From Saccharothrix saharensis (GTDB lineage: Bacteria; Actinomycetota; Actinomycetes; Mycobacteriales; Pseudonocardiaceae): DNA of 64,000 nt. How positions within the stretch are numbered: the stretch's first letter is position 1; every line of letters begins with the position of its first letter. Below the pieces are notes generated by a model. The model was not told the DNA's origin and ran no database searches. It was given only the letters and a program-made list of their open reading frames with translations. The stretch covers positions 4,030,001 to 4,094,000 of the forward strand of contig NZ_VFPP01000001.1 in assembly GCF_006716745.1 (NCBI RefSeq), in the 5' to 3' direction. Shown piece after piece: positions 10,524 to 19,056 of the stretch. A program made the position numbers and the translations under genes.

Positions 10524-10603
10524 GCTCCTAGGGTACGGCGACCGAAAAAGCAACCGCCCGTCGACCGGAAGGCCGACGGGCGGTCGGGTGAACGGTCAAG
10601 CGG

Positions 10604-11695
10604 TCACCACTGCTGCGGCGGCTGCTGGCCGTAGGGGTTCTGCTGCTGCGGCTGGCCGTACGGGTTGGACGCGGGCGCCTGGCCGTACGGGTTCTGCTGC
10701 TGGCCGTAGCCACCGGGGTAGCCACCGGGCGCCGCGCCCTCGGGCGCGTTCACCACGACGGTGCCCATGATCTTGTCGGCCCACGTCTGCTTCTTGGCCT
10801 CCCACAACGGCGCGAACCAGCCCGCGTAGCAGGGCAGCGAGTCGACGAAGTGGCACAGGTGGCGCACGAAGGCGTTGCCGAAGCCGATCGGCTGCCCCGT
10901 CTCCTCCTTGATGAGCTTGACCTTCGCGACCTTCTTGCCCATCGACTGGCCCGTGGTGCCCGCCAGGTACCAGGAGTTGTAGATCATGAAGCCGATGAGG
11001 GCGAGGTAACCGACACCGCTGAGGATCAACGACAGGGTCGGGTCACCGGTGGCCGCGCCGATGCCGGCCAGGATGCCGACGACGAGGCCCGGCGCGAGGT
11101 AGTCGATCAGCGCGCCGACCGCGCGGCTGCCCCACTCGGCGTAACCACCCGCGGGCGCGCCGTAAGCGGCCTGCGCCGGGTACCCGGGCTGCGCGCCCCA
11201 CGCCTGCTGCTGCGGCTGGCCGTACGGGTTCGACGCGGGCGCCTGGCCGTAGGGGTTGGACTGCGGCTGCTGCTGGGCGTACGGGTTCGCCTGCGGCTGG
11301 CCGTACGGGTTGGACACCGGCTGCTGGCCGTAGGGCTGCTGCTGCCCGTACGGCTGCTGGCCGTACTGGGCGGGGGGCTGCTGGCCGTAGGCGGGCGGCT
11401 GCTGCGCCGGGAACGCGCCGGAGCCGGGCTGCTGCACCGGCTGGCCGTACGGGTTCGACGCGGGCTGCTGCGTCGCGCTCGGCGGCACGACCTGGGTCGC
11501 GTCCGGGTTCGACGGGGGCTGCTGCTGGCCGGAGGGCACGACCTGGGTCGCCTCCGGCGGCGGGAAAGCAGGGGGCTGACCGCCGCTCGGCACGACCTGC
11601 GTCGCGTCGGCGTTCGGGGGCTGGGCACCCTGCCCCTGCTCCTGCTGGTTTTGACCGCCGAACTGCTGGTTTCCTGGCGGCTGCGGAGCGTTCAT
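10604..11695 (-). CDS. RDD-family membrane protein with Pro/Gln-rich repeats (Pra-like)
   Basis: A 363-residue protein. Residues about 1-170 are low complexity, built from SNPYGQ and QQPYGQ-like repeats and three copies of ATQVVPS or similar. An RDD domain follows (YAEWGSRAVGALIDYLAPGL to WADKIMGTVVV) with three hydrophobic segments, then a short repeat tail that again reads SNPYGQPQQQ. It occupies the position of the proline-rich antigen gene (Rv1078 by recollection) between metB and cbs. RDD domains are often linked to transport or envelope processes; the exact role is unknown. The start ATG is at 11695. Confidence 0.85.
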   Translation of the reverse strand: MNAPQPPGNQQFGGQNQQEQGQGAQPPNADATQVVPSGGQPPAFPPPEATQVVPSGQQQPPSNPDATQVVPPSATQQPASNPYGQPVQQPGSGAFPAQQPPAYGQQPPAQYGQQPYGQQQPYGQQPVSNPYGQPQANPYAQQQPQSNPYGQAPASNPYGQPQQQAWGAQPGYPAQAAYGAPAGGYAEWGSRAVGALIDYLAPGLVVGILAGIGAATGDPTLSLILSGVGYLALIGFMIYNSWYLAGTTGQSMGKKVAKVKLIKEETGQPIGFGNAFVRHLCHFVDSLPCYAGWFAPLWEAKKQTWADKIMGTVVVNAPEGAAPGGYPGGYGQQQNPYGQAPASNPYGQPQQQNPYGQQPPQQW

Positions 11696-11783
11696 CGGAG
11701 TTTCCAACCCCCTTGGCACGGGCCGTAGGTGTATGAGTCGGTGGCCAACGCTAGCGGATGGGACCGCCCTGGCCACGCCCAAC

Positions 11784-11830
11784 CGGTCAACGTGTCCCGA
11801 TCCGCGACGTGGATCGGGACACGTTGACCG
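11784..11830 (-). terminator. Terminator hairpin after cystathionine beta-synthase
   Basis: A perfect 20-bp inverted repeat beginning CGGTCAACGTGTCCCGATCC, with a 7-base loop, located 16 bases past the cbs stop codon. Its length and symmetry are exceptional in this window. Confidence 0.85.
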
Positions 11831-11845
11831 CCCTCGGGGGGCCGG

Positions 11846-13216
11846 TCAGCGACCGGCGAGGAAACCCAGGACGTCCTGCCTGGTGACGACGCCCGCGGGC
11901 TTGCCGTCCTCCAGCACCAGCGCACCGTCCGCTGAGGACAGTGCCGACATGGCCGAGCTGATCGACTCGCCCGCGCCGATCGTGGGCAGCTTCAACGACA
12001 TGTGCCGGTCCAGCCGGTCGGTCAGCTGCGCCTTGCCGGTGAACAGCGCGTCGAGCAGGTCCCGCTCGTTGACCGCGCCCGCGACCTCCGCGGCCATCAC
12101 GGGCGGCTCGGCGTTGACGACCGGCATCTGGGAGACGCCGTACTCGCGCATGATCGCGACCGCCTCGGCGACCGTCTCGTTGGGATGGCCGTGCACGAGG
12201 TCGGGCATCGTGCCGTCCTTGCGCCGCAGGACGTCGCCGACGGTCGCGCCGGACGTGTCGGGCGACAGGAAGCCGTACTGGGCCATCCACTTGTCGTTGA
12301 ACACGCTCGACAGGTAGCCCCGCCCGCCGTCGGGCAGCAGCACGACGATCACGTCGTCCGGGCCGGCGCTGTCGGCCACGCGCAGCGCCGCCGCGACGGC
12401 CATGCCGCACGAGCCACCGACGAGCAGCCCCTCCTCGCGGGCCAGCCGCCGGGTGATCTCGAACGAGTCCGCGTCGCTCACCGCCACGATCTCGTCGCAC
12501 ACGTCGCGGTCGTACGCGTCGGGCCAGAAGTCCTCACCGACGCCCTCGACCAGGTACGGCCGGCCGCTGCCGCCGGAGTACACGGAGCCCTCGGGGTCCG
12601 CGCCGATGATCTTCACGCGGCCCTCGGAGACCTCCTTGAGGTAGCGGCCCGTGCCGGAGATCGTGCCGCCGGTGCCGACGCCCGCGACGAAGTGCGTGAT
12701 CCGGCCCTCGGTCTGCCGCCACACCTCCGGGCCGGTGCCGTGGTAGTGGCTGGCCGGGTTCTCCGGGTTGGCGTACTGGTTGGGCTTCCACGCGCCGGGG
12801 ATCTCGGCGACCAGGCGGTCGGAGACGTTGTAGTAGGAGTCGGGGTGCTCCGGCGCCACCGCGGTCGGGCACACCACGACCTCGGCGCCGTAGGCCTTGA
12901 GCACGTTGCGCTTGTCCACGCTGACCTTGTCCGGGCAGACGAAGACGCACTTGTAGCCCTTCTGCTGGGCCACGAGCGCCAGGCCGACGCCGGTGTTGCC
13001 CGACGTGGGCTCGACGATCGTGCCGCCGGGCTGGAGCTCGCCGCTGCGCTCGGCCGCCTCGACCATGCGCAGCGCGATGCGGTCCTTCACGCTGCCGCCG
13101 GGGTTGAGGTACTCGACCTTGGCCAGGATGAGCGGCCGGCGGCCTTCGGCGACCGCGTTCAACTTCACCAGCGGCGTGTTGCCGACCAGGTCTACGACGC
13201 TCTCGACGTACTCCAC
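11846..13216 (-). CDS. cbs: Cystathionine beta-synthase
   Basis: A 456-residue PLP enzyme that condenses serine (or acetylserine) with homocysteine. The catalytic fold type II domain (residues 1-320) has VGNTPLVKLN, the PLP lysine in GGSVKDRIALRM, the TSGNTGVGLAL loop and GTGGTISGTGRYLKE. Two C-terminal CBS domains (about 335-455; VSQMPVVN and GALVLEDGKPAGVVTRQDVL) could bind nucleotides. The GTG at 13216 follows GGAAGG by 8 bases. The frame extends upstream without a start of comparable quality. It is divergent from an SGNH hydrolase. Confidence 0.93.
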   Translation of the reverse strand: MEYVESVVDLVGNTPLVKLNAVAEGRRPLILAKVEYLNPGGSVKDRIALRMVEAAERSGELQPGGTIVEPTSGNTGVGLALVAQQKGYKCVFVCPDKVSVDKRNVLKAYGAEVVVCPTAVAPEHPDSYYNVSDRLVAEIPGAWKPNQYANPENPASHYHGTGPEVWRQTEGRITHFVAGVGTGGTISGTGRYLKEVSEGRVKIIGADPEGSVYSGGSGRPYLVEGVGEDFWPDAYDRDVCDEIVAVSDADSFEITRRLAREEGLLVGGSCGMAVAAALRVADSAGPDDVIVVLLPDGGRGYLSSVFNDKWMAQYGFLSPDTSGATVGDVLRRKDGTMPDLVHGHPNETVAEAVAIMREYGVSQMPVVNAEPPVMAAEVAGAVNERDLLDALFTGKAQLTDRLDRHMSLKLPTIGAGESISSAMSALSSADGALVLEDGKPAGVVTRQDVLGFLAGR

Positions 13217-13312
13217 GACGGACCTTCCACTTCTTGAGATGACGCGCTGAGCGTATATCGGTGGCGCGGTGGTCGGCCCGGTGGACGATGGGGTCGGGAG
13301 AGGGAGGTGCCG

Positions 13313-14107
13313 ATGCGGGGGTACCGGCTCCTCGCGGTGGTCGCGGGGGCGTTGGGCGCGGTGACCGGGGTGGCCTACGGGCTGGTCAGCGAGCAGTCGC
13401 GGCGGGCGCGGGTGGTGATCGGCGTGCCCGACGCGCCGCCGTTGCGCGCCGACGGGGTGTACGGGGTGGCCGGGTCCGGGGAGGGCGGCGGGACGCCGGT
13501 GCGGTTCGCCGTGCTGGGTGATTCGATGGCGGCCGGGCTGGGCGTGGACGACGTGACCGAGCTGCCGGGCGTGGTGCTGGCGACGGGGTTGGCCGACGAG
13601 GTGGGCGCGCCGGTGCGGCTGGAGACGTACGCGATCTCCGGCTCCACGTCCCGGGACCTGGCGGCGCAGGTGGACCGGGTGGTGGCCGACCCGCCGGACG
13701 TGGCGCTGGTGATCATCGGGGCGAACGACGTGACCACGCGGCTGTCGATCCCGGTGTCGGCGGCGTTGCTGGGGGCGCAGGTGCGGCGACTGCGGGCGGC
13801 GGGGGTCGGCGTGGTCGTCGGCACGTGCCCGGACCTGGGCACGGTGCGGCCGATCGCGGAGCCGTTGCGGTCGGTGGCGCGCGGCTGGTCGCGGCGGTTG
13901 GCGCGGGCGCAGCGGGTGGAGGTGGAACGGGCGGGCGGCGTGGCGGTGGCGTTGGGCGACCTGCTGGCGGCGGAGTTCCGGGCGCGGCACGCCGACTACT
14001 TCAGCCGGGACAGGTTCCACCCGAGCGCGACCGGGTACGAGGCGGCGACGTCCATCCTGCTGGCCCCGCTGTGCGGCGTCCTTCGTCACGAGTGGTGGCC
14101 GCGCTGA
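13313..14107 (+). CDS. Exported SGNH/GDSL hydrolase
   Basis: A 264-residue esterase-like protein. An N-terminal hydrophobic segment (YRLLAVVAGALGAVTGVAYG) suggests export or anchoring. SGNH blocks are present: GDSMAAGLG with the nucleophilic Ser (block I), a Gly in SGSTSRD (block II), IGANDVT with the Asn (block III), and FHPSATGY with Asp/His (block V). The ATG at 13313 follows GGGAGG by 5 bases. The neighbour order cbs, SGNH hydrolase, thiolase is as in mycobacteria (Rv1075c by recollection). The substrate is unknown. Confidence 0.88.
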   Translation: MRGYRLLAVVAGALGAVTGVAYGLVSEQSRRARVVIGVPDAPPLRADGVYGVAGSGEGGGTPVRFAVLGDSMAAGLGVDDVTELPGVVLATGLADEVGAPVRLETYAISGSTSRDLAAQVDRVVADPPDVALVIIGANDVTTRLSIPVSAALLGAQVRRLRAAGVGVVVGTCPDLGTVRPIAEPLRSVARGWSRRLARAQRVEVERAGGVAVALGDLLAAEFRARHADYFSRDRFHPSATGYEAATSILLAPLCGVLRHEWWPR

Positions 14108-14163
14108 ACGGGCGTTAACTAGGCTGCACGTCACACGTTGCGGCGAAACAAAGGAGTTCCGTA

Positions 14164-15384
14164 ATGCCTGAGGCCGTGATCGTCTCCGCCGCCCGGTCGC
14201 CCATCGGGCGCGCGGGCAAGGGCTCCCTGAAGGACGTGCGCGCCGACGACCTGACCGTGCAGGTCCTCAAGGCCGCGCTGGCGAAGGTCCCGCAGCTCGA
14301 CCCGAACGACATCGACGACCTCATGCTCGGCTGCGGCCTGCCCGGCGGCGAGCAGGGCTTCAACATGGGCCGCGTGGTGTCGGTGCTGGCGGGTTACGAC
14401 AACCTGCCCGGCACGACCGTGACCCGGTACTGCGCGTCGAGCGTGCAGACGACCCGGATGGCGCTGCACGCCATCAAGGCCGGCGAGGGCGACGTGTTCA
14501 TCAGCGCCGGCGTGGAGACGGTGTCCAGCTTCGCGCGCGGGTCGTCGGACTCGTGGCCGGGCACGCACAACCCGGTGTTCGCCGACGCCGAGGCCCGCAC
14601 GGCCGCCGTGGCCGGGTCCGGGGCGGCGGAGTGGGTCGACCCGCGGCTCGGCGGGCAGGTGCCCGACATCTACATCGCCATGGGCCAGACCGCGGAGAAC
14701 CTGGCGCTGGCCAAGGGCGTGACGCGGCAGGAGATGGACGAGTTCGGCGTGCGGTCGCAGAACCTCGCCGAGAAGGCCATCGCCAACGGGTTCTGGGCGC
14801 GCGAGATCACGCCCGTGACGCTGCCGGACGGCACGGTCGTGTCGGCCGACGACGGTCCGCGGCCCGGCGTGACGATCGAGGGCGTGTCGGGGCTCAAGCC
14901 GGTGTTCCGGCCGGACGGGCGGGTCACGGCGGGCAACTGCTGCCCGTTGAACGACGGCGCGGCGGCGCTGGTGATCATGAGCGACGTGAAGGCGAAGGAG
15001 CTGGGCATCACGCCGCTGGCGCGGGTCGTGTCCACCGGCGTGTCCGGGCTGTCGCCGGAGATCATGGGGCTCGGGCCGGTCGAGGCGTCGAAGCGGGCGC
15101 TGGCACTGGCCGGGATGTCGATCTCGGACATCGACCTGGTGGAGATCAACGAGGCGTTCGCGGCGCAGGTCATCCCGTCGTACCGGGACCTGGGCATCGA
15201 CCTGGACCGGCTCAACGTCAACGGTGGCGCGATCGCCGTGGGTCACCCGTTCGGGATGACCGGGGCGCGGATCACCACGACGCTGATCAACTCGCTGCAG
15301 TTCCACGACAAGCAGTTCGGCCTGGAGACCATGTGCGTCGGTGGCGGCCAGGGCATGGCGATGGTGCTCGAACGGCTGAGCTGA
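14164..15384 (+). CDS. Acetyl-CoA C-acyltransferase (thiolase)
   Basis: A 406-residue type II thiolase. It makes or cleaves 3-ketoacyl-CoA in fatty acid metabolism. The acyl-accepting cysteine is in TRYCASSVQTT (near residue 88), the catalytic His in AIAVGHPFGMTGAR, and the second cysteine in METMCVGGGQGMA-like text near the C-terminus (TMCVGGGQGMAMV). The start has a good AAGGAG site 7 bases upstream, preceded by a possible TAACTAG-type promoter. Corresponds to the fadA3 position in mycobacteria. Confidence 0.93.
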   Translation: MPEAVIVSAARSPIGRAGKGSLKDVRADDLTVQVLKAALAKVPQLDPNDIDDLMLGCGLPGGEQGFNMGRVVSVLAGYDNLPGTTVTRYCASSVQTTRMALHAIKAGEGDVFISAGVETVSSFARGSSDSWPGTHNPVFADAEARTAAVAGSGAAEWVDPRLGGQVPDIYIAMGQTAENLALAKGVTRQEMDEFGVRSQNLAEKAIANGFWAREITPVTLPDGTVVSADDGPRPGVTIEGVSGLKPVFRPDGRVTAGNCCPLNDGAAALVIMSDVKAKELGITPLARVVSTGVSGLSPEIMGLGPVEASKRALALAGMSISDIDLVEINEAFAAQVIPSYRDLGIDLDRLNVNGGAIAVGHPFGMTGARITTTLINSLQFHDKQFGLETMCVGGGQGMAMVLERLS

Positions 15385-15439
15385 ACCGCGTCACGACAGG
15401 TGTTGACCGACGTCCTACCTCCGAGTGAGGGAGGTCGGG

Positions 15440-15652
15440 GTGCCCATGACGTACGTGTGGTGGCACAGCGGGTACGACCGGCTGTGCCACGCCTTTTCCG
15501 CGCAACAGGCGTCGGCGGCGTACTTCGAGGCGGCGTGCGCGCACTCCGTGCCGCCCGACCGGGTGGTGCGGGCGGCGCGCGGGACGTTGTGCGTGCCGTG
15601 CCTGGTGGAGGTCGGGTCGGCGATGGAGGCCGACCACTCCTGGCGCGGCTGA
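15440..15652 (+). CDS. Small cysteine-containing protein
   Basis: A 70-residue protein. GTG at 15440 sits 5 bases after GGAGG; ATG at 15446 and GTG at 15425 are alternatives. Residues include DRLCHAFSAQQASAAYFEAA, a cysteine in FEAACAHSVPPDRV and a CVPC pair (GTLCVPCLVEVG), so four cysteines and several histidines could bind a metal ion. I recognise no named family. It lies between the thiolase and a repeat cluster. Confidence 0.6.
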   Translation: MPMTYVWWHSGYDRLCHAFSAQQASAAYFEAACAHSVPPDRVVRAARGTLCVPCLVEVGSAMEADHSWRG

Positions 15653-15669
15653 CGTCCCGGCTCGTCCGT

Positions 15670-15735
15670 CCCGAGCGTTGAATTCAGGGGTCCTGGGCGT
15701 AGGACTCTCGGGACCCGGGCGTTCGACACTCGGGA
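15670..15735. repeat. Repeat cluster, second locus
   Basis: Contains a degenerate inverted unit, the GAATTCAGGGGTCCTG spacer, a diverged unit (GGCGTAGGACTCTCGGG) and an intact GCGTTCGACACTCGG unit, the same element as at 9.1-9.4 kb. It again fills the gap between two convergent genes, next to a terminator. Confidence 0.8.
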
Positions 15736-15739
15736 ATGG

Positions 15740-15772
15740 CGAAGGGCGTCCCGGTGGCCGGGACGCCCTTCG
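15740..15772. terminator. Terminator hairpin between convergent genes
   Basis: An inverted repeat CGAAGGGCGTCCC / GGGACGCCCTTCG with a 7-base loop, just past the stop of the BI-1 gene on the minus strand and after the repeat cluster on the plus strand. It probably works in both directions. Confidence 0.85.
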
Positions 15773-15790
15773 GTCATCGTGCGGGGTGGG

Positions 15791-16609
15791 TCAGTCGTTC
15801 TGGAAGTAGGACAGCAGGCGCAGGATCTCCAGGTACAGCCAGACCAGCGTGGTCATCAGGCCGAACGCGGCGAGCCAGGCGTACTTCGCGGGCAGCGCGC
15901 CCCGGATCATCTCGTTCGCGGCCTCGAAGTCCAGCAGGAAGCTGAACGCGGCGATGCCGATCACGACCAGGCTGAAGACGATCGCCAGGGTGCCGCCGTC
16001 GCGCAGGCCCATGTTCACGCCGAACAGGCCCAGGAGCAGGTTGCCGAGCATGAGCACGGCCGCGCCCACGGTGGCGCCGATGATCCACTTGGTCAGGCGC
16101 GGCGTGACGCGGATCGCACCCGTCTTGTAGACCACGAGCATCGCGCCGAAGACGCCGAACGTGCCCAGGATCGCCTGCCAGGCGATACCGGGGAAGATCG
16201 CCTCGAACACGCCGGTGATGGCGCCCAGGAACACGCCCTCCGCCGCCGAGTAGGCGAGCACCATCGGGCCGCTGGGCTTCTGCTTGAAGATGATGATCAG
16301 GGCCAGGACCAGGCCGACGATCATGCCGGGCACGGCGAGCGCGAACGGCGCGACCGCGCCGGACAGCACCATCCACGCCGAGACGAAGCCGGTGAGGATG
16401 GCCACACCGAGCGTCGTGGCGGTCTTGGTCACCACGTCGTCGATCGTGATCGGGCGCTCACCCGTGGTCGGCGGAGCCGGCTGGTAGCCGCCGTACTGCT
16501 GCGCGCCGTACTGCTGCTGCCCCTGGTAGGGCTGGCCGAAGCCTGCGTAGTTACCGCCACCGCCGCTGGTCGGCAGGTTGCGGAACGCGGGGTTGCTGGT
16601 GGTACGCAC
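15791..16609 (-). CDS. Bax inhibitor-1/YccA family membrane protein
   Basis: A 272-residue protein. A 70-residue N-terminal cytosolic part rich in Gly, Gln and Tyr (QPYQGQQQYGAQQYGGYQPA) precedes seven hydrophobic helices typical of the actinobacterial BI-1-like (YccA/YbhL-related) family, ending WLYLEILRLLSYFQND. The GTG at 16609 has an AGGAGG site 5 bases upstream. The family is associated with ion leak and stress; its specific role here is unknown. It is divergent from the surface-protein and sortase operon. Confidence 0.88.
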   Translation of the reverse strand: MRTTSNPAFRNLPTSGGGGNYAGFGQPYQGQQQYGAQQYGGYQPAPPTTGERPITIDDVVTKTATTLGVAILTGFVSAWMVLSGAVAPFALAVPGMIVGLVLALIIIFKQKPSGPMVLAYSAAEGVFLGAITGVFEAIFPGIAWQAILGTFGVFGAMLVVYKTGAIRVTPRLTKWIIGATVGAAVLMLGNLLLGLFGVNMGLRDGGTLAIVFSLVVIGIAAFSFLLDFEAANEMIRGALPAKYAWLAAFGLMTTLVWLYLEILRLLSYFQND

Positions 16610-16858
16610 CTCGTCCTCCTGTGGCGTGCTGACGCCGTCACGGGGTTCAACGACCACACGAGTCGATCGGTTCCCGTCGGGTAAAAGCGACTTTACTCGG
16701 ACTGTCGATCTCGGATCCACACCCCGCGCTGCGGAGCGTAGTCGCGGTTCCACCCCGCTGGTGGCTTGTCGACGTGATCTCGGACCCGTAAGGCTCAGTG
16801 CCGGCAGCTCTCACCGACCGGCGACGCCCACCGGCGCGCCCGAGGGGTTCAGGACATC

Positions 16859-18286
16859 ATGGTGTGGAGACGACTCGCCGGCGCGGTGCTCGCGGCCGGT
16901 CTGGCCCTGCTCGCCGCACCCGCCGCGGGCGCACAACCCCCGCTGGTGGAGCACGGCCCGGGGCACTGGACCGACCCGCAGGGGTACCGCGACAAACCGG
17001 CGGGCGGCGACTGGCTCGGCGCCTACAAGTGGCGCGGCCAGCTGGTGTGGTGCGTGCAGTACTCGCTGCTCGCGCCGGACAGCAACGTGGAGTACAAGGA
17101 GGGCGACGAGCTGCTCTCCAAGGGCGGCGCGCGGCTGCGCGACGACGTCGCCGGCAGCATCTCCTACCTCCTGTTGAGGTACGCGAACACCCAGTCGAAT
17201 GACGAGGCGGCGGCGCTCGCGCACCTGCTGCACACGTGGACGGCGTACGAGGACCCGGCCAACGGCATCTCCCTCGACCCGAACAGCGACTTCCGGCACA
17301 TCGCCTACAACCCGGACTTCCACTTCCGGCAGCTCGGCGACACGAACCGCTTCGGCCAGGCCCAGCAGGCGGTGAAGCGGCTGGAGGAGGAGGCGGCGGC
17401 CAACCGGGGCCCGTGGGCGGCGAAGGTGAGCGCCCCGGCGAAGGAGCAGGTGATCGGCACGCCCGACACCTGGGTGGTCGACATCACCAAGACCGACGGC
17501 GGCCAGGTGGCCGGCGCGCCGGTGACGGTGGAGGTGACCGACGCCACGCTGGAGTCCGGCGGCGCCACCGCCGAGCTGACCACCTCGACCGACGGCAAGG
17601 CGCTGGCCGTGCAGGTCGTGCCGACCGGGCCGAACCCGTCGGTCACGGTGAAGCTGGACAGCCCGGCCGACCGGCCCAAGGTCCACGTGCCCGCGAACAA
17701 CGACATGCAGCGGATCGTCACCACCGGCGGCGAGAAGAAGCTGACCGCGAACGCGTCGACGACCGCGAAGACCCCGCCGGGCGTGGTGAAGGTCGCCAAG
17801 ACCGACGCCGAGACCGGCAAGGCGATCGCCGGCGTGGCGCTGAAGGTGACCGGGCCCGACGGCAAGGCCGCGAAGCGCCAGGACGACTCCGAGCTGACCG
17901 GACCCGAGGGCACGCCGCTGGTCCTGCAGACCTCCGCCGACGGCACCGCCGAGGTGCCGGACCTGCGCACACCGCAGGAGGTGTGCCTGACCGAGGTGGC
18001 GCCGGCCAAGGGCTACGAGGAGTTCTTCGACCCGAACGCGCCGCCCAAGGTGTGCGGGACCGTCCAGGCGGGGCAGACGCTGGCGCTCGCGCTGACCAAC
18101 AAGCCGGACAAGCCGGTCGTCCCGATCACGATCCCGGCCGGTTCGGAGGGCGCGGGCGTGGTCGCGAAGGCCGCGTTCACCACCGAGGTGCCCACCGGCG
18201 CGCTGGTCGGGTTCGGCGGTGTGGTGCTGGTCGGCGCGACGCTGGTCGGGCTGCTGGTGCGGCGGCGGGCGACCGCTCGCCGGTGA
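16859..18286 (+). CDS. Sortase-anchored surface protein with SpaA-like domain
   Basis: A 475-residue exported protein. A signal peptide occupies residues 1-25 (LAAPAAGAQ). The N-terminal domain (about 30-190) resembles thioester-type adhesin domains: a Cys in LVWCVQYSLLAP and a TQ motif in YANTQSNDEAAALAHLLHTW could form a Cys-Gln thioester, which is inference. Two Ig/prealbumin-like beta domains follow; the last (VVKVAKTDAETGKAIAGVAL) is SpaA/CnaB-like. The C-terminus has a candidate sorting signal EVPTGA, a hydrophobic helix and RRRATARR. The next gene, overlapping by four bases, is a class F sortase, presumably its anchoring enzyme. Confidence 0.78.
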   Translation: MVWRRLAGAVLAAGLALLAAPAAGAQPPLVEHGPGHWTDPQGYRDKPAGGDWLGAYKWRGQLVWCVQYSLLAPDSNVEYKEGDELLSKGGARLRDDVAGSISYLLLRYANTQSNDEAAALAHLLHTWTAYEDPANGISLDPNSDFRHIAYNPDFHFRQLGDTNRFGQAQQAVKRLEEEAAANRGPWAAKVSAPAKEQVIGTPDTWVVDITKTDGGQVAGAPVTVEVTDATLESGGATAELTTSTDGKALAVQVVPTGPNPSVTVKLDSPADRPKVHVPANNDMQRIVTTGGEKKLTANASTTAKTPPGVVKVAKTDAETGKAIAGVALKVTGPDGKAAKRQDDSELTGPEGTPLVLQTSADGTAEVPDLRTPQEVCLTEVAPAKGYEEFFDPNAPPKVCGTVQAGQTLALALTNKPDKPVVPITIPAGSEGAGVVAKAAFTTEVPTGALVGFGGVVLVGATLVGLLVRRRATARR

Positions 18287-18996
18287 GGTCCGGTTCCGTG
18301 AAGGCCCTGCTGACCGGCGCGGCGGTGGCGGCTCTCGTCGCCTCCGCCGCGCTGGTGTCCACCCGGGCGCCCGACGTCGTGCTGGCGGGCAGCCCGGTCC
18401 CCGGTGACGCCGTGGTGCCGCACCCGTTGGGCGACAGCGCGCGCTCCGGCCGCGGCATCGACCTGGCGGGCATGCCGGTCGGCGGGAACCCGCCCGCGTC
18501 ACCCCCACCGGCGACGACCACCACCGCCGCCCCGCCGCCCGCCGATCCGCCCGAGCAGCAGCCCGGCACGGTGCGGCTGCCCGGCGGCGGGTCGGCCACG
18601 CTGGTGCGCGCCGAGGTCACCGCGGCCGGCGTGCTGCCGGTCCCGGAAGCCCTCGGCGAGGCGACCTGGTGGGGCGTGGACCTCGGCGCGGCCGAGGGCG
18701 CGACGGTGCTCGCCGGGCACGTCAACTGGAAGGGCCTGACCGGGCCGTTCGACGAGCTGTGGCGCGCGGCGGTCGGGCAGGGCGTGACCGTGGTCGACAC
18801 GGCGGGCCGCGCGTTCCGGTTCCAGGTCGGCAAGGTCGAGACGGTGCGCAAGGACGACCTGCCGTCCCGGGCGGTCGAGCTGTTCGGGCCGCGCGGCGCG
18901 CACCGGCTGGTGCTGGTGACGTGCGGCGGTCGGTGGGTCGGCGGCGACACCGGCTACGAGGAGAACCAGGTCGTGACCGCCACCCCCGTGCCCTGA
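18283..18996 (+). CDS. Class F sortase
   Basis: A 237-residue transpeptidase. An N-terminal signal anchor is followed by a Pro/Thr linker and then the sortase domain (residues about 95-237). The catalytic triad is visible as His in LAGHVNWKG, Cys in VLVTCGGR and the nearby Arg in GGRWVGGD. The GTG at 18283 overlaps the stop of the surface-protein gene as GTGA, while GTG at 18298 is an alternative start. The pairing implies that it attaches the upstream protein to the envelope through its EVPTG motif. Confidence 0.87.
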   Translation: MRSGSVKALLTGAAVAALVASAALVSTRAPDVVLAGSPVPGDAVVPHPLGDSARSGRGIDLAGMPVGGNPPASPPPATTTTAAPPPADPPEQQPGTVRLPGGGSATLVRAEVTAAGVLPVPEALGEATWWGVDLGAAEGATVLAGHVNWKGLTGPFDELWRAAVGQGVTVVDTAGRAFRFQVGKVETVRKDDLPSRAVELFGPRGAHRLVLVTCGGRWVGGDTGYEENQVVTATPVP

Positions 18997-19056
18997 GCGG
19001 TCACCGGCCGTGATCACGTCACGAAGAGGCAACCTCCGGCTACCTTCCGTCGTCCT

